Shown: piece after piece, positions 56,082 to 64,000 of the stretch | How positions within the stretch are numbered: the first letter of the stretch is position 1 | Layout: every line of letters starts with the position of its first letter | DNA from: Gammaproteobacteria bacterium | GTDB taxonomy: Bacteria; Pseudomonadota; Gammaproteobacteria; Ga0077536 | NCBI GenBank assembly: GCA_016191285.1 | Contig: JACPPA010000013.1 | Coordinates: forward strand, 151,333 to 215,332 | Length of the DNA stretch: 64,000 nucleotides | Reading direction: 5' to 3' | Made by a program: the position numbers and the translations under genes | Notes under the pieces: model-generated | What the model saw: the letters and a program-made list of their open reading frames with translations, nothing else | What the model was told of the DNA's origin: nothing | The model's database searches: none

Positions 56082-57302
56082 ATGGCAGGACCAATGGAAC
56101 ACGTCTTGACGGGTTTGCGCGTGCTCGACTTCACGCGCGCGCTGGCGGGCCCGACCTGCACCCGGATGTTTGCCGAGATGGGCGCCGAAGTGATCAAGGT
56201 CGAATCGGCACCGAGCGGCGACATGTCGCGGCGCATGTCCAAGCTCCGGAACGAGCGCAGCATGTACTTTGTCCAACAGAATCTCGGCAAGAAAAGTCTG
56301 TGCATCGACCTGCGCGACCCGCGCGGCATGGCGCTGATCGCGGCGCTGGTGCCGAAGGTCGACGTGGTGGTCGAGAATTTCAAGCCCGGCACTCTGGCCA
56401 CGATGGGGTTGGGTTATGAACGCCTGCGTGAAATGCGCGAAGACATTATTCTGTGTTCAATCTCGGCGCTGGGTCAGCACGGACCGCTGTCAACCTTGCC
56501 GGGTTACGATTTCATCGCCCAGGGCTATTCCGGCGTAACCTCCATGATCGGCGATGCGGGTGGAACGCCTTATATTCCACCGGTTGGCATCGGCGACGTC
56601 AGCACCGGAGTACACGGCGCGCTTGCTGTACTCGCCGCCTTGCGGTATCGCGATCGCACAGGTAAAGGTCAGCATCTCGACGTTGGTCTACTTGACGTTT
56701 ATTACCATTGTCAGGAAGTGACCGTGCATCAATGCAGCGGCAGCAACGGACTGTTGAAGCCGAGCCGGCAAGGCCCGCATCTGAACTACCTGTGTCCGGC
56801 TGGCGTCTTCAAAGCCAATGGGGGTTGGGTCGTGATCATGGCCTTTCTGCACCACTGGAAGGATCTGTGTACGGCCATGCGGCGGCCCGATTTGGTCAAC
56901 GATGACAAATTCGGCACCGATGCCGGCCGGCTCGCCAATCGCGCCGAGGTGGTCACGCTGCTCGAAGCATGGCTCGCCACCTTCCCCGATCGCGACAGCG
57001 CAATCGCGACCATGCATCAACACCAGGTGCCCGCGGCGCCAGTGCTTTCGATCGAAGAAACCCTGACCCATCCGCATCTGCTCGCTCGCGGCACAGTGCG
57101 TACGATCCACGATCGCATCGCCGGCACCTTCCAGATCCCCGGCATGCCGCTCAAGTTCTCCGAGTTTCCCGATGATCTTCCGTTAGAAGCCCCAACCATC
57201 GGTCAGCACAATGCCGATGTCCTGCGCGAATGGTTGGGGCGTAGTGAGCAGGAAATTGCAGCACTTCGCGCGGCGAACATATTGCAGGAGGGAGAGACTT
57301 AG
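56082..57302 (+). CDS. Family III (CaiB/BaiF) CoA-transferase 2
   Basis: Second CoA-transferase, 406 residues from ATG 56082, preceded by AGAGGAG; a TTG at 56076 is unlikely. It carries VLDFTRALAGPTCTRMFAEMGAEVIKVE and the catalytic Asp in GIGDVSTGVHGALAVL. It is not a recent copy of the first: the two differ through most of their length. Having two suggests either two acids or distinct donor and acceptor steps. Confidence 0.88.
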   Translation: MAGPMEHVLTGLRVLDFTRALAGPTCTRMFAEMGAEVIKVESAPSGDMSRRMSKLRNERSMYFVQQNLGKKSLCIDLRDPRGMALIAALVPKVDVVVENFKPGTLATMGLGYERLREMREDIILCSISALGQHGPLSTLPGYDFIAQGYSGVTSMIGDAGGTPYIPPVGIGDVSTGVHGALAVLAALRYRDRTGKGQHLDVGLLDVYYHCQEVTVHQCSGSNGLLKPSRQGPHLNYLCPAGVFKANGGWVVIMAFLHHWKDLCTAMRRPDLVNDDKFGTDAGRLANRAEVVTLLEAWLATFPDRDSAIATMHQHQVPAAPVLSIEETLTHPHLLARGTVRTIHDRIAGTFQIPGMPLKFSEFPDDLPLEAPTIGQHNADVLREWLGRSEQEIAALRAANILQEGET

Positions 57303-57504
57303 CGCCGACGCTTATCGATAGCAGCCGCACGAGTTTCCGGAAGCCGACCCTCACTTACGGCCCCCCACCACTCAGTATTCGGGACGGTGGCTACCGGGCG
57401 GTTGAAGAGCTGACGGCCCCTGTGGACCCGGTACATAATACGTAAGCGGCGCCGAACTACCGCGCGGTAAACTTGATTCCAACAATCAGCAAGAGAGGTA
57501 AAGC

Positions 57505-58380
57505 ATGAAGACATTGAATTTCGGCGATGTAACCATCGACCGCGTACAGGATTGGTACGGGCCGCTGTTGGAACTGAAGATGTTTTATCCGAGCTTCGAT
57601 CAGAAAATTCTTGATGCCAATCGCGATTGGCTCGAACCGCATTTCCTGCCGCGCAAGGGCGCGCCACGCGAGGAAATGTTGCACTTGAGCCTGCACACCT
57701 TCATCGTGCGCACCGGCAATCGCGTGATTCTGGTCGACACCTGCGTCGGCAACGACAAAAAGCGCACCGCGGTGCCGGACTGGATCAACTATAAGTCGGA
57801 CTACCTCGACAAGCTCGCGCGAGTCGGCGTCAAGCCGACGGACGTCACGCACGTCATGTGTACTCATTTGCATTTCGATCATGTCGGCTGGAACACTAAA
57901 CTCGAGAACGGTCGCTGGGTGCCCACCTTCCCCAATGCGCGCTATATTTTCGATAAGACCGAGTTCGAAGGCTGGGCCAACCAACAGGACAATCACGGTC
58001 TCGACGGCTCGTATGCCGACAGCGTTCTGCCCGTGTATGAGGCCGGTCGCGCCGATCTCGTCGCTAGCGACTTCGCGCTCGACGACTCGGTGTGGCTGGA
58101 ACCGAGCCGCGGCCATTCGCCAGGGCATGTGTGCATCAATATCAAGGGGCAGAAGGGTCAAGCGCTGTTAACCGGCGATTCCTTCCACCACCCGATTCAG
58201 GTCGCCTATCCCGAGTGGTATAGCGCGTTCTGCATGAACCTCGAGCAATCCACTGCGTCGCGCCGCAAAATTCTGAGCAAGCTGTGCGACAAGGACATCT
58301 GGATGTTGGCGGCGCATTTCAATGACCCAACGGCGGCACATGTCGTCAGTCACGGTGACCGGTGCAAACTCAAGGTTTGA
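57505..58380 (+). CDS. Metallo-beta-lactamase-fold hydrolase
   Basis: A 291-residue protein with the THLHFDHVGW (HxHxDH) zinc motif and later metal histidines in SRGHSPGHVC and HFNDPTAAHV. AGAGAGGT precedes ATG 57505. There is no signal peptide, so it should be cytosolic. It may act as a lactonase or thioesterase on intermediates of the CoA-ester cluster. Confidence 0.8.
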   Translation: MKTLNFGDVTIDRVQDWYGPLLELKMFYPSFDQKILDANRDWLEPHFLPRKGAPREEMLHLSLHTFIVRTGNRVILVDTCVGNDKKRTAVPDWINYKSDYLDKLARVGVKPTDVTHVMCTHLHFDHVGWNTKLENGRWVPTFPNARYIFDKTEFEGWANQQDNHGLDGSYADSVLPVYEAGRADLVASDFALDDSVWLEPSRGHSPGHVCINIKGQKGQALLTGDSFHHPIQVAYPEWYSAFCMNLEQSTASRRKILSKLCDKDIWMLAAHFNDPTAAHVVSHGDRCKLKV

Positions 58381-58430
58381 GGAGGGAATGAAACACAGCC
58401 GGGACCGCGCGGCCTCGGCGGAAAAGTAAC

Positions 58431-58457
58431 CACGTGGCGACTTCTACTCGCCACGTG
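58431..58457 (+). other. Perfect 10-bp hairpin after the catabolic cluster
   Basis: CACGTGGCGA, a 7-base loop, TCGCCACGTG lies 50 bp after the hydrolase stop. With no T-run, it is a weak terminator candidate or a protein-binding palindrome (CACGTG core). Confidence 0.5.
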
Positions 58458-58667
58458 TCGTTCCGGGCGATGCGTCGGTCGAAATTCACTACCCCGCCAT
58501 CGGCACGAAGCTTGCTCCTCTTCTCGTAGTGACGACACCGGCTTAGGGAACTTCGTATCAGTCGTTTGTCGGATGTTGTGATAGAAATCGTGTGGCGCTG
58601 CGGAAGCTGTGCTTCCGGCCGCCGTTAGCAAGGCGATTCGTGCGAGCTCTCCACGAGAGGTAACGCT

Positions 58668-59462
58668 GTGAAACCATACTTCAGTCTATTTTTGTTGTTA
58701 CTGAGTGTCGCGCCAATTAGCGTGTCCGCCGCACCAAAAAACGACTTCTGGACGACGGTTAATGGTCATCCGCTCCATTTTATCGCGCATGGGCAGGGCC
58801 GGCCGTTGCTCCTGCTTCATGGCGGGGGGGATACGCCGAATCGCTCCTTCTCCAAACAAATAAAGGCCTTTGCGGCCCATCATCGCGTGATCGCGCCCGA
58901 ACAAATTGGCCATGGCGAAACGCCCGAGTTGCCGGGGCCGCTGTCCTACACGCAGATGATGGACGATACGGTCGCCTTGCTTGAACAACTGCACGTCGGT
59001 TCTACGGATGTCGTCGGCTGGAGCGATGGCGGAATTATTGGCTTGATGCTGGCGGTACACCATCCCGAGCTCATCCGCCGCATCGTCGTCAGCGGCGCGA
59101 ACATCGCGCCTGAAGGATTGGAAGATTTCGAATTAGCGGAAGCGCGTTCGCATGTGAACGTCGGACCCATTCCGTTTGCGCCCAATTTATTCAGCGAACC
59201 CAGTTTCGCCGATAAGCTTGGACGTCTTTGGGGTTCCTCCCCGACCGCCGATGAACTGAATCCTACTTTGCTTTCCCACGTGCGACAGCCCGTGTTGGTA
59301 ATGGCCGGCGCGCACGATGTGATCAAGCCCGCGCATACGCTGGAAATTTATGATTCACTACCCGCCGGCCGTTTATGGATCCTGCCCGAGACCAGCCATG
59401 ACACGTTTAGCGAACGCCCTGACTTAGTGAATCCGGTGGTCTTATCTTTCTTAGACGATTAG
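58668..59462 (+). CDS. Exported alpha/beta hydrolase
   Basis: A 264-residue protein with a clear signal peptide (YFSLFLLLLSVAPISVSAA). The nucleophile elbow is GWSDGG, the oxyanion region HGGGD, with acid Asp in AGAHDVI and His in ETSHDTF. Periplasmic esterase, lactonase or haloperoxidase-like enzymes share this fold. It is separated from the catabolic cluster by a 287-bp gap. Confidence 0.85.
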   Translation: MKPYFSLFLLLLSVAPISVSAAPKNDFWTTVNGHPLHFIAHGQGRPLLLLHGGGDTPNRSFSKQIKAFAAHHRVIAPEQIGHGETPELPGPLSYTQMMDDTVALLEQLHVGSTDVVGWSDGGIIGLMLAVHHPELIRRIVVSGANIAPEGLEDFELAEARSHVNVGPIPFAPNLFSEPSFADKLGRLWGSSPTADELNPTLLSHVRQPVLVMAGAHDVIKPAHTLEIYDSLPAGRLWILPETSHDTFSERPDLVNPVVLSFLDD

Positions 59463-59493
59463 TAGCACCAACAGCGCGACTTAAGACCCTGCG

Positions 59494-60573
59494 CTAACGC
59501 GCAACCGCTTCCGCGATTGCAAGCCCTAAGTCGCGGGTAGTGCCCGAGCCGCCGAGGTCCGGCGTTAACGGCGCCGCGCGCGGTCCCGCCGCGAGTACGG
59601 ATTTAATGGCGCCGAGCACGGCGTCATGCGCGGCTTGGTGTCCTAGAAATTCCAACATCAGCGCGGCGGACCAAATCTGCCCGATGGGATTCGCAATCCC
59701 TTTGCCGGCAATGTCCGGTGCTGATCCGTGAACGGGTTCGAATAAACTCGGAAACTTGCGCAATGGATTTAAATTGGCGGACGGCGCGATGCCAATCGTG
59801 CCCGTACACGCGGGTCCCAAGTCCGACAAAATATCGCCGAACAAATTACTGGCCACCACCACATCGAACCAATCCGGATGCAGCACGAAATTCGCGGTCA
59901 AGATATCAATGTGATATTGATCGACGCGCACGCCGGAAAACTGTTCAGCCATCGCCGCCACGCGTTCATCCCAAAACGGCATCGTGATCGAAAGTCCGTT
60001 TGACTTCGTTGCCGACGTGAGATGTTTTTTGGGTCGGCGCGCCGCCAGTTCGAACGCATATTTCAGCACACGATCTACGCCGATCCGGGTCATCACCGTT
60101 TCCTGCACGACGATTTCACGCTCGGTGCCTTGGAAGATGCGCCCGCCCATGTGGCTGTATTCGCCTTCGGTATTTTCACGCACCACGTAGAAATCGATTT
60201 CACCCGGCGCGCGGTTCGCAAGCGGTGAGGCGATGCCAGGCATTAGCTGCACCGGCCGCAGATTAATGTATTGATCGAATTCCCGGCGAATCGTCAGAAT
60301 TGAGCCCCACACCGAAATATGATCAGGCACCGCATTTGGCCATCCCACTGCGCCGAAGAAGATCGCATCGTGGCCGCCGATTCGTTCTGCCCAATCAGCC
60401 GGCAGCATCCGGCCATGCTGCAGATAATAATCACACGATCCAAAATCGAAATGATCGAACGCGAGGTTGATCCCGAACCGTCGCGCGGCCGCCTCGAGTA
60501 CGCGCAGCCCCTCGGGGACTACTTCGCGCCCGATACCGTCACCGGAAATGACTGCGATTCGATAATTGCTCAT
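59494..60573 (-). CDS. dmlA: D-malate/tartrate dehydrogenase (decarboxylating)
   Basis: From ATG 60573 (MSNYRIAVISGDGIG) this is a 359-residue isopropylmalate-dehydrogenase-fold protein. YVVRENTEGEYSHMGGR is the DmlA/TtuC substrate motif, and LDLxxNLFGDILSDL appears as VASNLFGDILSDL. It oxidises D-malate or tartrate to pyruvate or related products with NAD. It converges on the alpha/beta hydrolase gene. Confidence 0.9.
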   Translation of the reverse strand: MSNYRIAVISGDGIGREVVPEGLRVLEAAARRFGINLAFDHFDFGSCDYYLQHGRMLPADWAERIGGHDAIFFGAVGWPNAVPDHISVWGSILTIRREFDQYINLRPVQLMPGIASPLANRAPGEIDFYVVRENTEGEYSHMGGRIFQGTEREIVVQETVMTRIGVDRVLKYAFELAARRPKKHLTSATKSNGLSITMPFWDERVAAMAEQFSGVRVDQYHIDILTANFVLHPDWFDVVVASNLFGDILSDLGPACTGTIGIAPSANLNPLRKFPSLFEPVHGSAPDIAGKGIANPIGQIWSAALMLEFLGHQAAHDAVLGAIKSVLAAGPRAAPLTPDLGGSGTTRDLGLAIAEAVAR

Positions 60574-60618
60574 GCGGCTATGTGCATTTCTTTTGTGGTC
60601 TTGACTATAACCTGTGCG

Positions 60619-60905
60619 ATGGAAATGCCGCACCCATTCTTGCAAGCGCCGCTGAAGCTCAGCCGCGGACTAGACCCCAGGTTTCGCTTCATTGAGCTTC
60701 GGCGTACCGTCGGATCTGTCGATGAAGTGGGAGATCTGTACGTCGTCGACATCGGTGGGAACAAATATCGACTTGTAAGTTATGTGCGTTTCGATCGGCA
60801 ATCGGTGCTACATCAAGCAGGTGATCACGCACGCCGAATACGACAAAGGAAGCTGTAAATCATGGCGCGAGGCGGCGCCGGAGGATGCCGGCGCATTGGT
60901 GACTA
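60619..60905 (+). pseudogene. higB-like: Frameshifted HigB-type toxin gene
   Basis: One frame gives FIELRRTVGSVDEVG, VVDIGGNKYRLVSYVRFDRQ, matching the core of HigB (RelE superfamily) toxins. The C-terminal match YIKQVITHAEYDKG is in another frame, so an indel near 60800 breaks the gene. No higA is recognised downstream. It lies in the otherwise empty region 60574-61454. Confidence 0.75.
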
Positions 60906-60970
60906 AATGGAAGAGCATAAATAGCGACCAGGTCGCGGCGGTGCGTCGGGTCATCGGAATGCACGGCCGT

Positions 60971-61039
60971 CGTCCCGGCGAACGCCGGGACTCAGTCGGA
61001 TAACTAATTGTCCTAGATTCCTCCCGGCGAACGCCGGGA
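60971..61039. repeat. Pair of CCCGGCGAACGCCGGGA palindromes
   Basis: CCCGGCGAACGCCGGGA occurs at 60974-60990 and 61023-61039, each a self-complementary stem-loop. They belong to the widespread 'tcccggcgaacgccggga' intergenic repeat and lie between the two pseudogenes. Confidence 0.75.
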
Positions 61040-61104
61040 TCACGCCAGAATGACGCGGTTAAAGCTCAACCTGCGTAGGGTGGACGGTATTTCCGCTCCG
61101 CTAT

Positions 61105-61260
61105 TTAGGAGGCCTCAATAATTACCTTGAGCGCGCGCGGCGTGGCCGAAGGTTTCGTAGGCATCGAGGATGCGGTCGAGCTTGAAGCGATGCGTGATCA
61201 GGAGCTTGGGGTCGATCTTGTGAGACCGCACTGTCAAGAACATTTGCGCGTAAGAATGGC
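61105..61260 (-). pseudogene. Zinc alcohol dehydrogenase, C-terminal remnant
   Basis: AQMFLTVRSHKIDPKLLITHRFKL and DRILDAYETFGHAA, then in another frame RALKVIIEAS, are the end of a zinc-dependent alcohol dehydrogenase of the threonine-dehydrogenase type. The front 80% of the gene is missing, replaced by the region leading into the P-type ATPase. Confidence 0.7.
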
Positions 61261-61454
61261 TGCATCCTTGAATCGAGTCTGTGGGCTGGCGAACATAACC
61301 TTGATGATTTAGCCGTTCAGGCTGGACACGCGTTAGGGTCGGCGGATCGCCTGGACCGTTGCAAAGTTTTTCTGAATTGGCAACGAGAAGAAGGGTCAAA
61401 AAAGAAGAACCGCCAGGTTTGGTAAATTGCTTTCAACGCACCTCGGTACGCCCC

Positions 61455-63863
61455 ATGCCATCAACTTCGAACGGTCCAAACACACTCGCGGCGCTACACG
61501 TGAACCCTGAAACGGGCCTCACCCGCGCCGAGGTAGACGCCCGCCGGAAGGAGCACGGCTACAACGAAGTGGCCGAACAAAAGAGCCATCCAGTCCTTAA
61601 GTTCCTCAAGAAATTCTGGGGCATATCGGCGTGGATGCTCGAGCTGATCATGATCCTGTCGGCGGTGCTCGGGAAATACTCGGATCTTGCCGTAGTGAGC
61701 GCGCTGCTGGTCGTTAATGCCGTGTTGAGTTTTATGCAGGAGAGTCGTGCCGCCGGCGTCGTCGAGACGCTGAGGCGACGGTTGCAGGTCAGCGCGCGCG
61801 TGCGGCGCGATTCGAGCTGGCAGGTCATTCCTGCGCGCGAACTGGTCCCCGGCGACATCGTCCGCGTGCGCCCGGGCGACATCATCCCGGCGGACGTAGA
61901 ACTTCTGACTGGAGCATTGAGCGTTGACCAGTCGGCTCTCACCGGGGAGTCGAAGGACGCGGACAAGGCGCCCGGCGAAACGCTTTCGTCGGGCTCAGTC
62001 GTCCGCCGCGGCGAGGGCAACGGCGTGGTCATGTTAACCGGGGCAAAAACCTACTTTGGCCGGACCACGGAACTCGTGCAGAAGGCGCGTCCGAAGCTGC
62101 ATATCGAAGCGGTGGTGGCCAAGGTGGTTCGCTGGCTCTTCGTCATCGTCGGGGCACTGCTTTGCGTGGTAGTCGTGCTGTCGCTGATCCGCGGCACGCC
62201 GCTGATCGAAACGGTCTCGCTCATGCTCGTTCTGTTAATGAGCGCGGTGCCGGTCGCCCTCCCCGTCATGTTCACGGTCAGCATCGCCGTCGGCTCGAAG
62301 GAGCTGGCGAAACGCGGCGTGCTGGTCACGCGCCTCAGCGCCACGGAGGATGCCGCGACCATGGACGTGCTCTGCGTCGACAAGACGGGCACGATCACGA
62401 TGAATCAGCTTGCCGTCACCGGCGTGATCCCGTTGGAGCACGCAACGGAATCCGATGTGCTGTTCGCCGGCGCGCTCGCGTCGCAGGAAGCCAACCAGGA
62501 TCCGATCGATCTGGCGTTTCTGGCCGCGACAAAGGAGCGGCACGTGTTCGAGGGTGTGCCCGCGGTGACGCCAGTTTCCTTCGCGCCATTTGATGCGAAA
62601 AACCGGCGGACGGAAGCCGTGGTCGAACAGAACGGGCAGCGGCTGCACGTGATGAAAGGCGCCGTGCGAACCGTCGCCGAGGCATGCGGACTGCAGCCAC
62701 CGGCGATTGAGGCGTTGGAGGCGCGAGTCAGCGAATCGGCACTGAAGGGATATCGGACGCTGGCGGTGGCGCGCGGCCCTGAGATGGGCGCTCCCACCTT
62801 GGTCGGATTGGTGACTTTGTACGATCCGCCCCGGCCGGACGCCGGGCAACTCATCGCCGCGCTTCGCGACCACGGCGTTGCGGTAAAGATGCTCACCGGC
62901 GACGCGCTGGCGGTCGCGAGTGAAATCGCGCGCGGAGTCGGCTTGCCCAACATCCGGCGCGTGGCGGACCTGAAGGCCGCAAGCGCCCAGGCCGGCAACG
63001 AGGCCGTCGATCTGCTGGCAGGCGCCGATGGCTTCGCCGAGGTGTATCCGGAGGACAAGTACATCGTGGTGCAGCACCTGCAGGCCGCGGGGCATGTAAC
63101 CGGCATGACGGGCGACGGCGTCAACGATGCGCCAGCCCTGCGGCAGGCGGAAGTGGGCATCGCCGTCAGCACCGCGACTGATGTCGCCAAGGGGGCCGCC
63201 AGCGTTGTTTTGACCGAGCCGGGGTTGACGAACATTGTGGCGTTGATCGAGCAGGGCCGGACCATTTACCAGCGCATCCTGACGTGGATCGTCAACAAAA
63301 TCAGCCGGACCATCCTGAAGGCCGCCTTCGTGGCCATCGCGTTCGTGGTGACCGGCAAGTTCGTCGTTTCCGCCTTTGCAATGCTACTGCTGGTCTTCAT
63401 GACGGACTTCGCGAAGATCGCCTTGGCCACCGATCGCGTTCGACCATCCACGAAGCCGGAGACATGGAACATCGGTGGCTTCATCCTGGTATCGGTCGTA
63501 CTCGGCGTCGCTATGGTCGCCGAAACACTTCTCCTCCTATGGATTGGCTGGTCGCATTTCGATTTGGCGACCAACAACAATGCCCTCTACACTTTCAGCT
63601 TTCTGACACTGCTCTACTTCGCTGTGTTCTCCATCGTGTCCGCGCGGGAGCGCCGCTGGTTCTGGGCGACGACGCCCAGCAAGACCCTCATGGCGGCGCT
63701 CGCGGCGGAAGCGGTGATCGGTACCGCCCTGACGTTCGTGGGTCTTCCGGGCCTCATGCCATTGCCGGGGTGGCAGCTGTTCGCGATTATTGTCTATGCG
63801 ATGTTTTCGTGTCTTATCGTGAACGACGCGTTGAAAGTCACGATGATTAAATGGCGCGTATAG
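61455..63863 (+). CDS. Plasma-membrane proton-type P-ATPase
   Basis: P3A-type ATPase of 802 residues from ATG 61455 (MPSTSNGPN); an earlier in-frame ATG at 61359 lacks family sequence. The A-domain has LTGESKDADK, the phosphorylation site is DKTGTIT, the hinge TGDGVNDAPALRQAEVGIAV, and about eight to ten membrane helices are spread over 75-120, 245-300 and 610-800. Fungal and plant H+-ATPases and their bacterial/archaeal relatives share this layout. Exports protons at ATP cost, so it is probably for pH or acid stress. Confidence 0.88.
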   Translation: MPSTSNGPNTLAALHVNPETGLTRAEVDARRKEHGYNEVAEQKSHPVLKFLKKFWGISAWMLELIMILSAVLGKYSDLAVVSALLVVNAVLSFMQESRAAGVVETLRRRLQVSARVRRDSSWQVIPARELVPGDIVRVRPGDIIPADVELLTGALSVDQSALTGESKDADKAPGETLSSGSVVRRGEGNGVVMLTGAKTYFGRTTELVQKARPKLHIEAVVAKVVRWLFVIVGALLCVVVVLSLIRGTPLIETVSLMLVLLMSAVPVALPVMFTVSIAVGSKELAKRGVLVTRLSATEDAATMDVLCVDKTGTITMNQLAVTGVIPLEHATESDVLFAGALASQEANQDPIDLAFLAATKERHVFEGVPAVTPVSFAPFDAKNRRTEAVVEQNGQRLHVMKGAVRTVAEACGLQPPAIEALEARVSESALKGYRTLAVARGPEMGAPTLVGLVTLYDPPRPDAGQLIAALRDHGVAVKMLTGDALAVASEIARGVGLPNIRRVADLKAASAQAGNEAVDLLAGADGFAEVYPEDKYIVVQHLQAAGHVTGMTGDGVNDAPALRQAEVGIAVSTATDVAKGAASVVLTEPGLTNIVALIEQGRTIYQRILTWIVNKISRTILKAAFVAIAFVVTGKFVVSAFAMLLLVFMTDFAKIALATDRVRPSTKPETWNIGGFILVSVVLGVAMVAETLLLLWIGWSHFDLATNNNALYTFSFLTLLYFAVFSIVSARERRWFWATTPSKTLMAALAAEAVIGTALTFVGLPGLMPLPGWQLFAIIVYAMFSCLIVNDALKVTMIKWRV

Positions 63864-63901
63864 ATTCTTTGTCTGTAAGTTCTCCTAATTCTTACGAGAT
63901 A

Positions 63902-64000
63902 TTATGCGCTGGCTTGCGCATGGAGTACCGGAAAGGTTTGTTCTTTCAATAAAACAGCAGCACTGAGCAGGGCCCATCCTTTGTTGTTCAACCGCCAACG
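63902..64000 (-). CDS. Possible C-terminal end of a gene running off the window
   Basis: An open minus-strand frame of 32 codons enters from the right edge and ends at TAA 63902 (LNNKGWALLSAAVLLKEQ, then PVLHAQASA). It may be the end of a gene beyond the window, but nothing in it is recognised. Confidence 0.2.
   Translation of the reverse strand, partial: RWRLNNKGWALLSAAVLLKEQTFPVLHAQASA

Overview
The window looks like chromosome of a gammaproteobacterium of roughly 60% GC. The evidence is gene order rather than a marker gene: pepA-holC-valS, iscR with a suf operon, pilW-rodZ-hisS-yfgM-bamB-der, and glyQ-glyS-gmhB-plsC are all gammaproteobacterial arrangements. Dispersed REP palindromes of the GTGGGAGCGGCTTTAGCC type recall pseudomonads and xanthomonads. 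No rRNA or other species-level marker is present, so I do not name a genus.

Layout. 1-6.2 kb: 5' part of lptG, divergent from pepA-holC-valS, then a REP pair and a small DUF2970 membrane protein. 6.3-13.4 kb: cysE, then an Fe-S assembly operon (iscR, A-type carrier, sufB, sufC, sufD, sufS, sufT) behind an IscR-like operator. 13.5-21.4 kb: ndk, rlmN, pilW, rodZ, hisS, yfgM, bamB, der, a compact housekeeping run. 21.5-25.3 kb: a VOC protein, an orphan membrane protein, an Ntn-hydrolase resembling acid ceramidase/NAAA, an unknown protein and two MITE-like elements. 25.4-29.6 kb: glyQ-glyS-gmhB-plsC. 30.2-38.3 kb (minus strand): glgP, a QseBC-like two-component pair and a large CHASE4-type hybrid kinase. 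38.6-46.4 kb: class III aminotransferase, a 62-residue protein, a Nudix hydrolase, yidD with a zinc-finger protein, an SRPBCC protein, gcvH, a membrane-anchored C13 (caspase-like) peptidase, yhbY, lpdA and an HDOD protein.

46.6-51.4 kb is accessory in character: tRNA-Ser(CGA) followed by a long terminator, then a chain of five hairpins closed by a copy of the tRNA 3' end; a MetE-like methyltransferase; a decayed Crp/Fnr regulator; three phased 23-bp repeats; an FNR/ANR-like box before a universal stress protein; an IS91 transposase remnant; and a DUF4258/YgiT toxin-antitoxin pair. 51.4-58.4 kb carries a probable catabolic cluster: exported cyclase-family hydrolase (minus strand), then CitE/Mcl-type lyase, CoA-transferase, flavin monooxygenase, second CoA-transferase and metallo-beta-lactamase-fold hydrolase. 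Together these could activate an organic acid to its CoA ester, oxidise it and cleave it; the substrate cannot be read from sequence. 58.7-64 kb: exported alpha/beta hydrolase, D-malate/tartrate dehydrogenase, remnants of a HigB toxin and an alcohol dehydrogenase, and a proton-type P-ATPase.

The least explained items are the tRNA-linked hairpin chain, the in-frame N-terminal extension of ValRS, the CoA-ester cluster, the MITE whose end supplies the lpdA stop codon, and the membrane C13 peptidase overlapping gcvH.
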